From: an uncultured Prevotellaceae bacterium
GTDB lineage: Bacteria > Bacteroidota > Bacteroidia > Bacteroidales > Bacteroidaceae
Assembly (NCBI GenBank): GCA_947165505.1
Contig: CAMVAT010000027.1
Location: 1-40,543 of the forward strand
Length of the DNA: 40,543 nucleotides
Direction: 5' to 3'
The notes beneath the pieces are model-generated. The model was not told the origin of the DNA. It did not search any database and was given only the letters and a program-made list of their open reading frames with translations. Every line of letters begins with the position of its first letter. The stretch's first letter is position 1. A program made the translations under genes and the position numbers. Below are positions 7,522 through 14,771 of this stretch, piece after piece.

Positions 7522-9366
7522 CTAACTCTTATCCTCATCCATTATCGTGCGGGCAATTTTGTCGGCATTCATGCTGCGCGCGCTGGCATCGAAGATATCT
7601 TTGTAGAGTCCGCCCTGCCGATAGACCTCGTCGGGACTGCCCTGCTGCACCATGCGACCCTGTTGCAGCACATAGATCTGGTCAGCGTCGATAATCTGCC
7701 CGATGTTGTGCGAGATGATGATCACGGTGCGTCCCGCTTTGATGGCGTCGATGCTCGCCTTGATCTGTTCGGTGGCGATGGCGTCGAGGCTGGCCGTGGG
7801 TTCGTCGAGGAAGATGATGGGCGGGTTCTTCAGAAACATACGTGCGATGGCGATGCGCTGTTGCTGTCCGCCGCTCAGTTGCAGGGCCTGCGACTCAAAC
7901 CCCTTGGGCAGCGCCATGATCTGGTCGTAGATATATGCTTTGCGAGCGGCCTCCTCTATCTCTTCGTGAGTAGCTTTGGGGTTGCCGTAGCGGATGTTCT
8001 CCTCGATGGTGCCGCTGAAGATATGGTTTTTCTGCAGTACCAGTCCCACATGGTCGCGCAGCCACTGCGTGTCCCAGTCGCGCAGATCTACTCCGTCGAG
8101 CGTGATGCTGCCGCTGTCGGGGTGGTAGAACTTATCCAGCAGGTTGACGATGGTGCTCTTGCCGGCGCCGCTCAGACCCACCAAGGCCGTGATCTTGCCC
8201 GGTCGGATGCGCAGGCTCACGTCGGTGAGTGCCTGCGTGCCGTTGCTGTAGGTGAACGTCACCCCCTGCATGCAGAAATCGCCCTTCACCTGCTCGGGCC
8301 GGTAGCCGCCGCTGTCTTCCACCTCGTTGTCGGCGTGCAGGATGCCAAAGAAGCCCTCGGCATAGATGAGCGCGTCGTTCATGTCGTCGTAGATGCGGTG
8401 CAGTTGGCGGATGGGCGCGCTCACGTTGTTGAACAGCAGCACGTGGTACATGATCTTACCGATGGTCATGCCGGGATAGTCGGTCAGCACCAGATAGGCG
8501 GTGAGGATGATGATGAGCACCGTGCCTATCTGTTCGAGAAAACTCTTCGCCCCGTCGAAGATGTAACTCAGTCGCCGGGTGTTCATCTGCTGGTCGGTCA
8601 TCTGCCGTTGGATGTCGGCCTGCCGCGAGGACTCTATCTCCTCGCGGTTGAACGATTTGATGACGCTGATGCTCTCGATGATGTTGAGGATGCCCTGGCT
8701 CACCGCCTGGTGACTGCCGAACACGCCGCGGCGCCATCCCTTCAGCCGTTTGGCCTGCAGGTAGGTGATGTAGAAATAGATGGGCACGATGCACAGAGCC
8801 ACCAGCCCCACATACACATTGGCGATGAACATTAAGGCCAGGGCCAGGATGGCACTGGTGAAGAGTGGCAGAATCTCAATGAACAGGTTGTTGACCGTAT
8901 TGCTCAGGCTCATCACGCCGCGGTCGATGCGCGACTGCAATTTGCCCGTCTCGTTGTCGGCGGCGGAGAAGAACGCCATGCGGAACGACAGCATGCGCTC
9001 GACCACGCGCAGCGACAGGTCGCGGCTGATGTAGATGCGCATCTTCTGCCCCAGGAAGCGTTGTGCGAAGGTGACCACCGCCGCGAGCAGTTCCTTGCCT
9101 AGGAGGATGACACTGATGGTGATGAGGATCTTGGCGGCAGCCGTCCATGCGAAGTCGGTCTGTATGAGTGCGTTGATGGCATCGACGGCACGGTCGAGCA
9201 CCACGGCATTGACCTGTGCCATGAGCGAGCCGACGAACGTCAGGATGAGTGTGGCGGCCACCAGCCATTTATAGGGTTTGACAAAGGGGATGATATTACG
9301 CAGCAGTCCTACGATGTTCATCCGTTTCTCTGTAGTGTTCTTTTCTTGGTCGTTGATAGGATTCAT
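7522..9366 (-). CDS. ABC transporter, fused permease and ATPase (exporter type)
   Basis: 614 residues from the ATG at 9366, chosen because a promoter (TTTG 9421-9418, N20, TACCTTCG 9397-9390) lies just upstream; the longer frame would overlap that promoter. The N-terminal half holds about six membrane helices (type I exporter fold, from KWLVAATLILTFVG on). The C-terminal nucleotide-binding domain has Walker A GLSGAGKSTIV, signature LSGGQQQRIAIARM, Walker B IIFLDEPTASLD and the H-loop IIISHN. Exporters of this type work as dimers and move lipids, drugs or peptides; the substrate cannot be told from sequence. It is convergent with the transposase gene (69 bp gap, no hairpin seen) and divergent from comEC. 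Confidence 0.9.
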   Translation of the reverse strand: MNPINDQEKNTTEKRMNIVGLLRNIIPFVKPYKWLVAATLILTFVGSLMAQVNAVVLDRAVDAINALIQTDFAWTAAAKILITISVILLGKELLAAVVTFAQRFLGQKMRIYISRDLSLRVVERMLSFRMAFFSAADNETGKLQSRIDRGVMSLSNTVNNLFIEILPLFTSAILALALMFIANVYVGLVALCIVPIYFYITYLQAKRLKGWRRGVFGSHQAVSQGILNIIESISVIKSFNREEIESSRQADIQRQMTDQQMNTRRLSYIFDGAKSFLEQIGTVLIIILTAYLVLTDYPGMTIGKIMYHVLLFNNVSAPIRQLHRIYDDMNDALIYAEGFFGILHADNEVEDSGGYRPEQVKGDFCMQGVTFTYSNGTQALTDVSLRIRPGKITALVGLSGAGKSTIVNLLDKFYHPDSGSITLDGVDLRDWDTQWLRDHVGLVLQKNHIFSGTIEENIRYGNPKATHEEIEEAARKAYIYDQIMALPKGFESQALQLSGGQQQRIAIARMFLKNPPIIFLDEPTASLDAIATEQIKASIDAIKAGRTVIIISHNIGQIIDADQIYVLQQGRMVQQGSPDEVYRQGGLYKDIFDASARSMNADKIARTIMDEDKS

Positions 9367-9389
9367 CGCTTTTGTCTTTAAAACTGATG

Positions 9390-9421
9390 CGAAGGTACGA
9401 TGAAGCGGGCGAAAAAGCAAA
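9390..9421 (-). promoter_or_regulatory. Bacteroidota promoter for the ABC transporter
   Basis: On the minus strand TTTG (9421-9418), a 20 bp spacer, then TACCTTCG (9397-9390), one mismatch from TAnnTTTG. The start codon follows 23 bp downstream. Confidence 0.7.
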
Positions 9422-9449
9422 TTTTTTTTTATTTATTCGTCAAAATTGT

Positions 9450-9457
9450 TATCTTTG
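9450..9457 (+). promoter_or_regulatory. -7 element for comEC
   Basis: TATCTTTG is an exact match to TAnnTTTG, 30 bp before the ATG at 9487. The upstream region is a T-run without a clear TTTG. Its promoter sits back to back with that of the ABC transporter in a 120 bp gap. Confidence 0.7.
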
Positions 9458-9486
9458 CAGCCTCCAATCACTTCTATCTTTCCACT

Positions 9487-11016
9487 ATGAATGGTCAGCA
9501 CATATCCCAACTCTTTCCGCTCATGCGGGTGGTAGTGGCACTCATTGCCGGCATGGTGGCGGCCTTTGAGTGGGGTGGGGGCGTGCCGTCCGGGGTGTGG
9601 TTGGCTGCCCTGGGTGTGGCGGCTGTGGCTACGGCCTTGACGGGACGTCAGGCGACGGCGCAGGGAGCCGCCATCCTGACGGCTGTCTTCTGTCTCGGTG
9701 CTTTCCTGATGACGCAGCAGCGCGAGGCATTGTCTGCCGCCCTGCCCGAAGGCCCCCGCAACTACGAGGCCGTCATTGTGAGCGAACCGCGTGAGCGGGG
9801 CAAGGTGATGCAGATGGACCTGCGCATCGTGAGCGGCAGCATGCAGGGGCGTCAGGTGAAAGCCGCGTTGCTGAAAGATACCGTGGCCCGCCGGTATGAA
9901 CATCTGCATCTGGGCGACGGCATCGTAGCCACGTCAGTATTTGAACAACCCAAGCGATTTGGTGATACGCATTTCGACTATCCGCTCTATCTGCAATGTC
10001 AGGGATTCACCGCCACCACCTTCATCTTCTACCGCCATTGGCGCAAGGCCGAGGTGAGCATGGCGTCGCTCGGCAGGCTGGAGCGCACGCGGCTGGAGGC
10101 GCTCAAGTTCCGTCAAGGACTCATCGACCGTTATGCGCAGTTGGGCATGGCGCGCGACGAACTGGCTGTGGCCCTGGCCATGACGTTGGGCGACAAGTCG
10201 CATCTGACCCGTTCGCAGCGCGACCTCTATTCCATCTCGGGCGCCTCGCATGTGCTGGCCCTCTCCGGACTGCATATCGGCATCATCTATATGCTCATGG
10301 TGGTGCTGGTGGGCTACAGACGTTGGCGTGTGCTGCGCGAGACCTTACTCATTCTCGGCATCTGGGCATACGCTTTTCTCACGGGCCTGTCGCCGTCGGT
10401 CACGCGGGCTGCCACCATGCTGACCATCTACTCGGTGGTGTCGTTGCTGAGGCGCGACCGCATGTCGCTCAATACGCTGGCGCTCACGGCCATCTTGATG
10501 TTGGCGTTCAACCCCATGAGCCTGTACGACATCGGTTTCCAACTGTCGTTCTTGGCGGTGCTGTCTATCTTATTGCTGTATCAACCGCTGTTCGGGTTGA
10601 TACCCGTCCGTGTGCTCGACTGCGTGGGGTGGGGTGGCATCTATCCCCTGCGCTGGGCGTGGGCGATGGTGGTGGTGTCGGTATGTGCGCAGATAGGCAC
10701 CGCACCCCTCACGATGTACGTGTTCGGGCGCTTCTCCGTCTATTTCCTGTTGACTAATTTTGTGGTGATACCCTTGGCGTATGCCATTCTGTTGCTCACG
10801 GCGCTGCTGTTTGCCCTCTCGCTCTGGCCGTCAGTACAGATATGGTTGGCCGGCGCGCTGTCGGCTGTGGTGGGATGGCAGAATGGTGCCGTGGGGTGGA
10901 TCTCGTCGTTGCCTGGCAGTCATATCGAGGGCATCGTGCTCTCGAGGTGGCATGTCTGGGCTATTTACGCGTTGTTTCTTTTGTTGGCGTGGTGGTTGCG
11001 GCGGGTGCGCCGATAG
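9487..11016 (+). CDS. comEC: ComEC/Rec2-family DNA uptake channel, short form
   Basis: 509 residues from the ATG at 9487; the longer frame starts upstream of the promoter and is rejected. ComEC carries single-stranded DNA across the inner membrane during natural transformation. The N-terminal part has membrane helices and a soluble OB-like region (DUF4131-like, about 75-175). The competence domain carries SISGASHVLALSGLHIG and a run of hydrophobic helices to the C-terminus (WAIYALFLLLAWWL). The metallo-beta-lactamase-like domain that ends many ComEC proteins is absent: the protein stops right after the last helix. Its last 56 bp overlap the convergent lipoprotein gene at 10961. Confident for family; actual competence is not shown. 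Confidence 0.88.
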   Translation: MNGQHISQLFPLMRVVVALIAGMVAAFEWGGGVPSGVWLAALGVAAVATALTGRQATAQGAAILTAVFCLGAFLMTQQREALSAALPEGPRNYEAVIVSEPRERGKVMQMDLRIVSGSMQGRQVKAALLKDTVARRYEHLHLGDGIVATSVFEQPKRFGDTHFDYPLYLQCQGFTATTFIFYRHWRKAEVSMASLGRLERTRLEALKFRQGLIDRYAQLGMARDELAVALAMTLGDKSHLTRSQRDLYSISGASHVLALSGLHIGIIYMLMVVLVGYRRWRVLRETLLILGIWAYAFLTGLSPSVTRAATMLTIYSVVSLLRRDRMSLNTLALTAILMLAFNPMSLYDIGFQLSFLAVLSILLLYQPLFGLIPVRVLDCVGWGGIYPLRWAWAMVVVSVCAQIGTAPLTMYVFGRFSVYFLLTNFVVIPLAYAILLLTALLFALSLWPSVQIWLAGALSAVVGWQNGAVGWISSLPGSHIEGIVLSRWHVWAIYALFLLLAWWLRRVRR

Positions 11017-11404
11017 CCGCTTTGCCGTTTTTTGTCTTCCGGGCCACTTCGGTCATCTCATTCTTGATGCGGTCTATCTTCATGCGCCGCTCGGCCAACT
11101 GGTCGAGCCACGCCTTGATTTGCTCGGGTCGGTAGGGCAGCGTCTCGGAAGCCTGGCGCAGTGTCTTCAGATGCGGGTAGATAGGTGCTTCGGCTTCGGC
11201 AAAACGGCTGAAGGCGGAGCGCCAGCGGTCGGTCTTCCATTTCTTGCCCTCGTCGCGCGCTTGCTGCACCAATGCGCGCAGCGAGTCGGTGTTGCTGTCA
11301 AGTTGCAGCAACACCGACTGTTGTGCCAAAGCCGTGGGGTCTTGCCGTTGGCATCCGCAGGCAAGCACGGCAGCAGACAGCAGGCAGAAGAACATTCGCC
11401 TCAT
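10961..11404 (-). CDS. lipoprotein with the satellite (EGxxW-QW) domain, divergent copy
   Basis: 147 residues. A signal peptide ends in lipobox VLAC (Cys16), so it is a predicted lipoprotein. ARDEGKKWKTDRWRSAF (about residues 49-65) matches the shared KAKxEGxxWxExQWxxA motif of the neighbouring kinase tail and exported proteins. This copy is the most divergent: it lacks the ELGVNF-like end and finishes in a Thr/Lys-rich tail. Its ATG overlaps the TGA of the upstream gene as ATGA (11401-11404), a sign of translational coupling. Its 3' end overlaps comEC by 56 bp in convergent orientation. Function unknown; it is probably part of the kinase system. Confidence 0.8.
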   Translation of the reverse strand: MRRMFFCLLSAAVLACGCQRQDPTALAQQSVLLQLDSNTDSLRALVQQARDEGKKWKTDRWRSAFSRFAEAEAPIYPHLKTLRQASETLPYRPEQIKAWLDQLAERRMKIDRIKNEMTEVARKTKNGKAAIGAPAATTTPTKETTRK

Positions 11405-11856
11405 TCTACCCCTTTCATCAGCTCTGTTATACCCAGTTCTTTGAAGAGCTCTTCCTGGAACGTCACGTCTTCTCCCAGCCGCTTGCCGATTTCAAAGGAG
11501 TCGGCCACCTTGCCAAACTCATCGATTTGCTCTTCCACCCCCTTGTATTTCTCCTCAAGGGTCTTCGCCTCTTCCATCAAGGCTGTCATGCCCTCCACGT
11601 CGTTCTCGTCCAGCCCTTGCATCTTTTGGGTCAGGTTGGTCATCTCGGTGATCATCGGCACCATCATACCCAAGACTTGCCGGAACGCGTCTTTCCATTG
11701 GTCTTCGTTCCAGTTGGCGCCTTCGGCCTTGGCCTTCTCGATCATCTCGGTCAGGTCGATTTTCTTCACGGGGTCGTCGTTCACGCTGTACGTGGCTGCC
11801 TGTGTGGCCATGCAAGTGCATAGCATGAGCAGCAGTGTAAAAAATAGTTTTTTCAT
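11401..11856 (-). CDS. secreted protein with the kinase-satellite domain
   Basis: 151 residues from the ATG at 11856 (MKKLFFTLLLMLCTCMATQAA signal peptide, cleaved near ATQAA-TYS; no lipobox, so a soluble periplasmic or exported protein). An ATG at 11886 would add ten residues and overlaps the kinase TGA as ATGA, so translation may start there instead. The mature part is one helical domain: MIEKAKAEGANWNEDQWKDA, a Met-rich helix, EKYKGVEEQIDEFGK, and ending FQEELFKELG. It aligns along its length with the kinase tail and with the two lipoproteins at 13527 and 14231. Order on the minus strand is kinase, this gene, lipoprotein, with coupling at the junctions, so it is one operon. Confidence 0.85.
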   Translation of the reverse strand: MKKLFFTLLLMLCTCMATQAATYSVNDDPVKKIDLTEMIEKAKAEGANWNEDQWKDAFRQVLGMMVPMITEMTNLTQKMQGLDENDVEGMTALMEEAKTLEEKYKGVEEQIDEFGKVADSFEIGKRLGEDVTFQEELFKELGITELMKGVE

Positions 11857-11882
11857 TGTTGTATGGTGTTTAAAATAGTGTG

Positions 11883-13352
11883 TCATTCAAGGAAGTTCAC
11901 TCCAATCTCTTGACTGAGCCTCTCTATAAACTCTTCGTCATTCACGAGGCTTTGGGCGGTGGCGTTGTTTTCAATGATGCTGTCAAAGGCATTGATTTGC
12001 TCACATTCCAAACTGTGCTCTATCCCCCATTGAATGACTTTCTCGTTGATGGCTTGTTGCTCCTCTTCGGTCGTGGCAGCATCTACTTCTTCTTTCAGCG
12101 TTTGCGCCTCCAACAACAGTGACTTACCTTGAACGAAAAAGTCGGTGATGGCTTTTTCCCATTGCCGCTCGTTCCAACTGTCGCCCTCAATCTTTGCCTT
12201 CTCAACGATTTCAGCCATTGGCGATAGTGAGGATGACGACGAATCGCCTCCCTTGTTGAGGATAGGCAGCAGGAAGATGACGGCGACGATGACCACGCAA
12301 GCCGCTATAGAGAGCCATAACCACTTGTGCGACGGCTTGGGTGCGGGGCTGGGTTTAGGTCCTGGTCCGGGTTGGGGTCCTGGTCCGTAGCCTGATCCAA
12401 ATCCTGATCCTAAGCCGGGTTTAGGTCCGGGTCCGGGTCCATGTGGTGTGTCGGGTATCACTACGAAGGGCTCTTCATAGGCATAGCCCAACAGAGCCAG
12501 CACCTCGCGGGTGTCTTTGGGGCGTTTCTTGTGAGCGGGCGTCATCATGCTCATCACCGCCTGTCGTGTTTGCAGACTGACGGATGGTGGGAAGTGGAAC
12601 GCATTTCCGCCCTCGCTGATGATGTCGCTGAACGTGGGGGGCTTTTCGCCTGTAAGCATGGCATAGAGCGTGGCTCCCAGGGCGTAGAAGTCGGTCCACG
12701 GTCCCACGTGCGTGGCTTTCTGGTCGGTCTGCTCTGGCGGTGCGAAGCCCGGCGTGTGTATCATCTGGCTGTGCAGCGTGACACCGCCGTCGTCGCCCAT
12801 CTGCTTGGATGCGCCGAAGTCGATGAGGATGGCCTTGCCGCTTGGGGTGAGCATCACGTTGTTGCAGTTGATGTCGAGGTGATAGAGTCCGGCAGCGTGC
12901 ACCGCGCTGAGCGCGTTGATCACCTGTCGTGTCACGTCGATGGCCTGCTGTTCGGTGAGCGGTCCTCGCTGTCGCAGGGTGGCCTTGAGCGAGGCACCCT
13001 CGATGTAGTCCATCACGTAGTATGACGTGCCGTTGGCATCGAAACGGTCTGTCACGCGCACGATACGGTCGTTGTGCAGTTGACTGATGCGGATGGCCTC
13101 GGTCTTGAATTTCTCCAGATAATGTGTGAAGAGCTTCTGCGACGCAGGACTGGTCACGGTGACGCTGTAGCGGTCGTGGGCGCGTATCGACTGCTGACTG
13201 AGGAAAAACTCCTTGACCGCCACGCGGCACTGCAGTTTCATGTCGGTGGCCTCGTAGGTGTTGCCGAACCCTCCCGAGGCCAGATAGCGCTCGATGCGGT
13301 AGCGGCGGTCGAGTATGGTGCCCACCGGTAGCATTTGTGAATAGTCGGGCAT
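11883..13352 (-). CDS. transmembrane Ser/Thr protein kinase with satellite-type sensor domain
   Basis: 489 residues. Kinase domain 15-290: glycine loop LASGGFGNTYEA (24-35), catalytic Lys47 (VAVKEFF), helix-C Glu85, catalytic loop HLDINCNNV (158-166) with Asp160 and Asn165, DFG 178-180, and APPEQ in place of APE. HLD replaces HRD, so it is a non-RD kinase. A Gly/Pro linker (304-340) leads to one membrane helix (344-365) and an outside domain (380-489) with EIVEKAKIEGDSWNERQWEKA and terminal SQEIGVNF. That domain is homologous to the four small exported proteins around it. The catalytic residues are intact, so activity is expected. Likely role: sensing something at or through that domain and phosphorylating cytoplasmic targets. 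The promoter is at 13391-13398. Confidence 0.92.
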   Translation of the reverse strand: MPDYSQMLPVGTILDRRYRIERYLASGGFGNTYEATDMKLQCRVAVKEFFLSQQSIRAHDRYSVTVTSPASQKLFTHYLEKFKTEAIRISQLHNDRIVRVTDRFDANGTSYYVMDYIEGASLKATLRQRGPLTEQQAIDVTRQVINALSAVHAAGLYHLDINCNNVMLTPSGKAILIDFGASKQMGDDGGVTLHSQMIHTPGFAPPEQTDQKATHVGPWTDFYALGATLYAMLTGEKPPTFSDIISEGGNAFHFPPSVSLQTRQAVMSMMTPAHKKRPKDTREVLALLGYAYEEPFVVIPDTPHGPGPGPKPGLGSGFGSGYGPGPQPGPGPKPSPAPKPSHKWLWLSIAACVVIVAVIFLLPILNKGGDSSSSSLSPMAEIVEKAKIEGDSWNERQWEKAITDFFVQGKSLLLEAQTLKEEVDAATTEEEQQAINEKVIQWGIEHSLECEQINAFDSIIENNATAQSLVNDEEFIERLSQEIGVNFLE

Positions 13353-13390
13353 GATGGGTGGTTGATCGTGTCGTTACGTAGTTATTGGTG

Positions 13391-13398
13391 CAAAGATA
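13391..13398 (-). promoter_or_regulatory. -7 element for the kinase operon
   Basis: Minus strand TATCTTTG, exact match to TAnnTTTG, 38 bp before the kinase ATG. A TTG lies about 20 bp further upstream. It should drive the kinase, the secreted protein and the last lipoprotein. Confidence 0.7.
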
Positions 13399-13440
13399 AT
13401 AGAAAAGAGTGGGAGTAGCAAGAAAGCATCCGATTTTTTT

Positions 13441-13479
13441 CTATAAAAACGGACAGCAACCCACCGCGGGTTGCTGTCC
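13441..13479 (-). terminator. rho-independent terminator after the 13527 lipoprotein gene
   Basis: A 12 bp perfect stem (GGACAGCAACCC / GGGTTGCTGTCC, 13451-13479) with a 5 nt loop, followed on the minus strand by GTTTTTAT. It lies 48 bp past the stop. Stem sequence nearly equals that of the terminator at 14172-14198. Confidence 0.85.
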
Positions 13480-13526
13480 TGTTCCGTCTCTTGTCCTTGT
13501 ACGGCAGAGCGGTAGCCTGCAAGGGC

Positions 13527-14021
13527 TTAGAAGTCGATGTCTTCCAGACCCAGTTCTTTCTTCACTTCCTCTTCGAAAGCCTTGTCGTCATTGAGCTTCT
13601 TGGCAATGGGGTTGCCCTCAATGAGTTTTCCAAACTCATCCATTTGGGTCTCCAATCCCTTGTATTTCTCCATCAGTTTTCCAGCTTCACCGATCAGTGC
13701 AACTTTCTCTTCGTCGGTCTTAGCGGCTTCGGTCTTTTTCTTCAGATCTTGCATCTCCAAAAGCATGGGTTTCAAGGCCTTCGTGGCATCCTTGATGGCG
13801 GCTTTCCACTGGTCTTCGCTCCAGTTGGCGCCCTCGGCTTTCGCCTTGGCAATCACATCGCCCAGATCCACTTTCTCTTCGGCGGCGGGTGCTGCCTGCT
13901 CCTCGGCTTTCACCTCGGTCTTCTCACCGTCTTTGGCGGGAGCGTTCTTAGCCTCGTTCTTGCACGATGTGAAACAGACGGCGGCGGCCATGATGAATAA
14001 TCCTACAAAATACTTTTTCAT
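13527..14021 (-). CDS. lipoprotein with the kinase-satellite domain
   Basis: 164 residues from the ATG at 14021; the longer frame includes the promoter. Signal peptide MKKYFVGLFIMAAAVCFTSC gives a lipoprotein with Cys20. A Lys/Glu/Ala-rich linker (21-50) precedes the domain: LGDVIAKAKAEGANWSEDQW, a helix with KPMLLEMQDLKKK, EKYKGLETQMDEFGK, then NPIAKKLNDDKAFEEEVKKE and LGLEDIDF. It aligns end to end with the kinase's outside domain and with the lipoprotein at 14231. It has its own promoter (14072-14079) and terminator, so it can be expressed apart from the kinase operon. Function unknown; a ligand, decoy or co-receptor for the kinase is the natural guess. Confidence 0.85.
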   Translation of the reverse strand: MKKYFVGLFIMAAAVCFTSCKNEAKNAPAKDGEKTEVKAEEQAAPAAEEKVDLGDVIAKAKAEGANWSEDQWKAAIKDATKALKPMLLEMQDLKKKTEAAKTDEEKVALIGEAGKLMEKYKGLETQMDEFGKLIEGNPIAKKLNDDKAFEEEVKKELGLEDIDF

Positions 14022-14071
14022 GTTTAGTACGATTTTAATGGTGATTAAATAGATAGTAATGAACTCGTTTG

Positions 14072-14079
14072 CAAATGTA
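14072..14079 (-). promoter_or_regulatory. -7 element for the 13527-14021 lipoprotein gene
   Basis: Minus strand TACATTTG, exact TAnnTTTG, 50 bp before the ATG at 14021. No convincing TTTG is seen at the usual distance. Confidence 0.65.
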
Positions 14080-14167
14080 GTGTTTTTTCTGCATTGCGCC
14101 AAAGATTTCTCTTGTTTTTGTATGAGGGTCGGCACATTTTGTTTGAACCGTGGCGTTTGCGACATAA

Positions 14168-14205
14168 AAAAGACAGCAACCCGCGGTGGGCTGCTGTCTA
14201 TTTTT
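14168..14205. terminator. rho-independent terminator after the 14231 lipoprotein gene
   Basis: Stem GACAGCAACCC / GGGCTGCTGTC (14172-14198, one G-T type mismatch), loop GCGGT, with an A-run on one side and a T-run on the other, so it can act in both directions. Nearly the same stem as at 13451-13479. Confidence 0.85.
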
Positions 14206-14230
14206 TGTTTTAGGAACTGATACCGTCGAA

Positions 14231-14647
14231 TTAGATGCCATCAAAATTGACTCCCAGCTCTTCTTGCAGTTGCTTCATGAAAGCTTCGTCTTCCGACACT
14301 TTCTTTGCAGTGGGGTTCTCTTTGCAAATCTTCTCAAACTCTTGCATCTGGCTCATCAAGTCTTTGTTCTTGTCCATCAGGCTGGCCAAGTCACCAAAAA
14401 GTTTCATCTGGTCTTCTTCAGACACGCCGGGAGCTTGAGCTTTCTTCTGCAGCTCTTGCATCTCTTTCAGCATGGGTTTGCAAGCTGTCATAGCCTCTTT
14501 GTAAGCGTCTTTCCACTGAGCCTCGGTCCAGTTGGCGCCTTCTGCCTTAGCCTTCTCGATCACGCCTTTGATATCGCCGCCGCCAGAGCAAGCCACGAAG
14601 AATAAGCCCATCATCATGATGAATAATCCTGCAAATACTTTCTTCAT
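14231..14647 (-). CDS. lipoprotein with the kinase-satellite domain
   Basis: 138 residues. Signal peptide MKKVFAGLFIMMMGLFFVAC gives a lipoprotein (lipobox FVAC, Cys20), followed after only a few residues by the domain: VIEKAKAEGANWTEAQWKDA, KPMLKEMQELQKK, a Met/Lys-rich middle, NPTAKKVSEDEAFMKQLQEE, ending LGVNFDGI. The terminal LGVNF is shared with the kinase tail. The signal peptide closely resembles that of the lipoprotein at 13527-14021 (MKKYFVGLFIM versus MKKVFAGLFIM), so the two genes look like a recent duplication that included the terminator. It has its own consensus promoter at 14710-14741. Confidence 0.87.
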   Translation of the reverse strand: MKKVFAGLFIMMMGLFFVACSGGGDIKGVIEKAKAEGANWTEAQWKDAYKEAMTACKPMLKEMQELQKKAQAPGVSEEDQMKLFGDLASLMDKNKDLMSQMQEFEKICKENPTAKKVSEDEAFMKQLQEELGVNFDGI

Positions 14648-14709
14648 AATCGTAAATGTTTTAAGGGTTAATAATTATGTGAAAATTTTTTATAATGGTC
14701 AATTTTGTG

Positions 14710-14741
14710 CAAAAATAATTCAAAAAAGTGAAACGCCCAAA
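14710..14741 (-). promoter_or_regulatory. full promoter for the 14231-14647 lipoprotein gene
   Basis: Minus strand TTTG (14741-14738), 20 bp spacer, TATTTTTG (14717-14710). Both boxes match the Bacteroidota consensus. This leaves a leader of roughly 55 nt, A/T rich. Confidence 0.75.
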
Positions 14742-14771
14742 TTATTTGTCTTTTTTTTGAGAATTTTCTTC

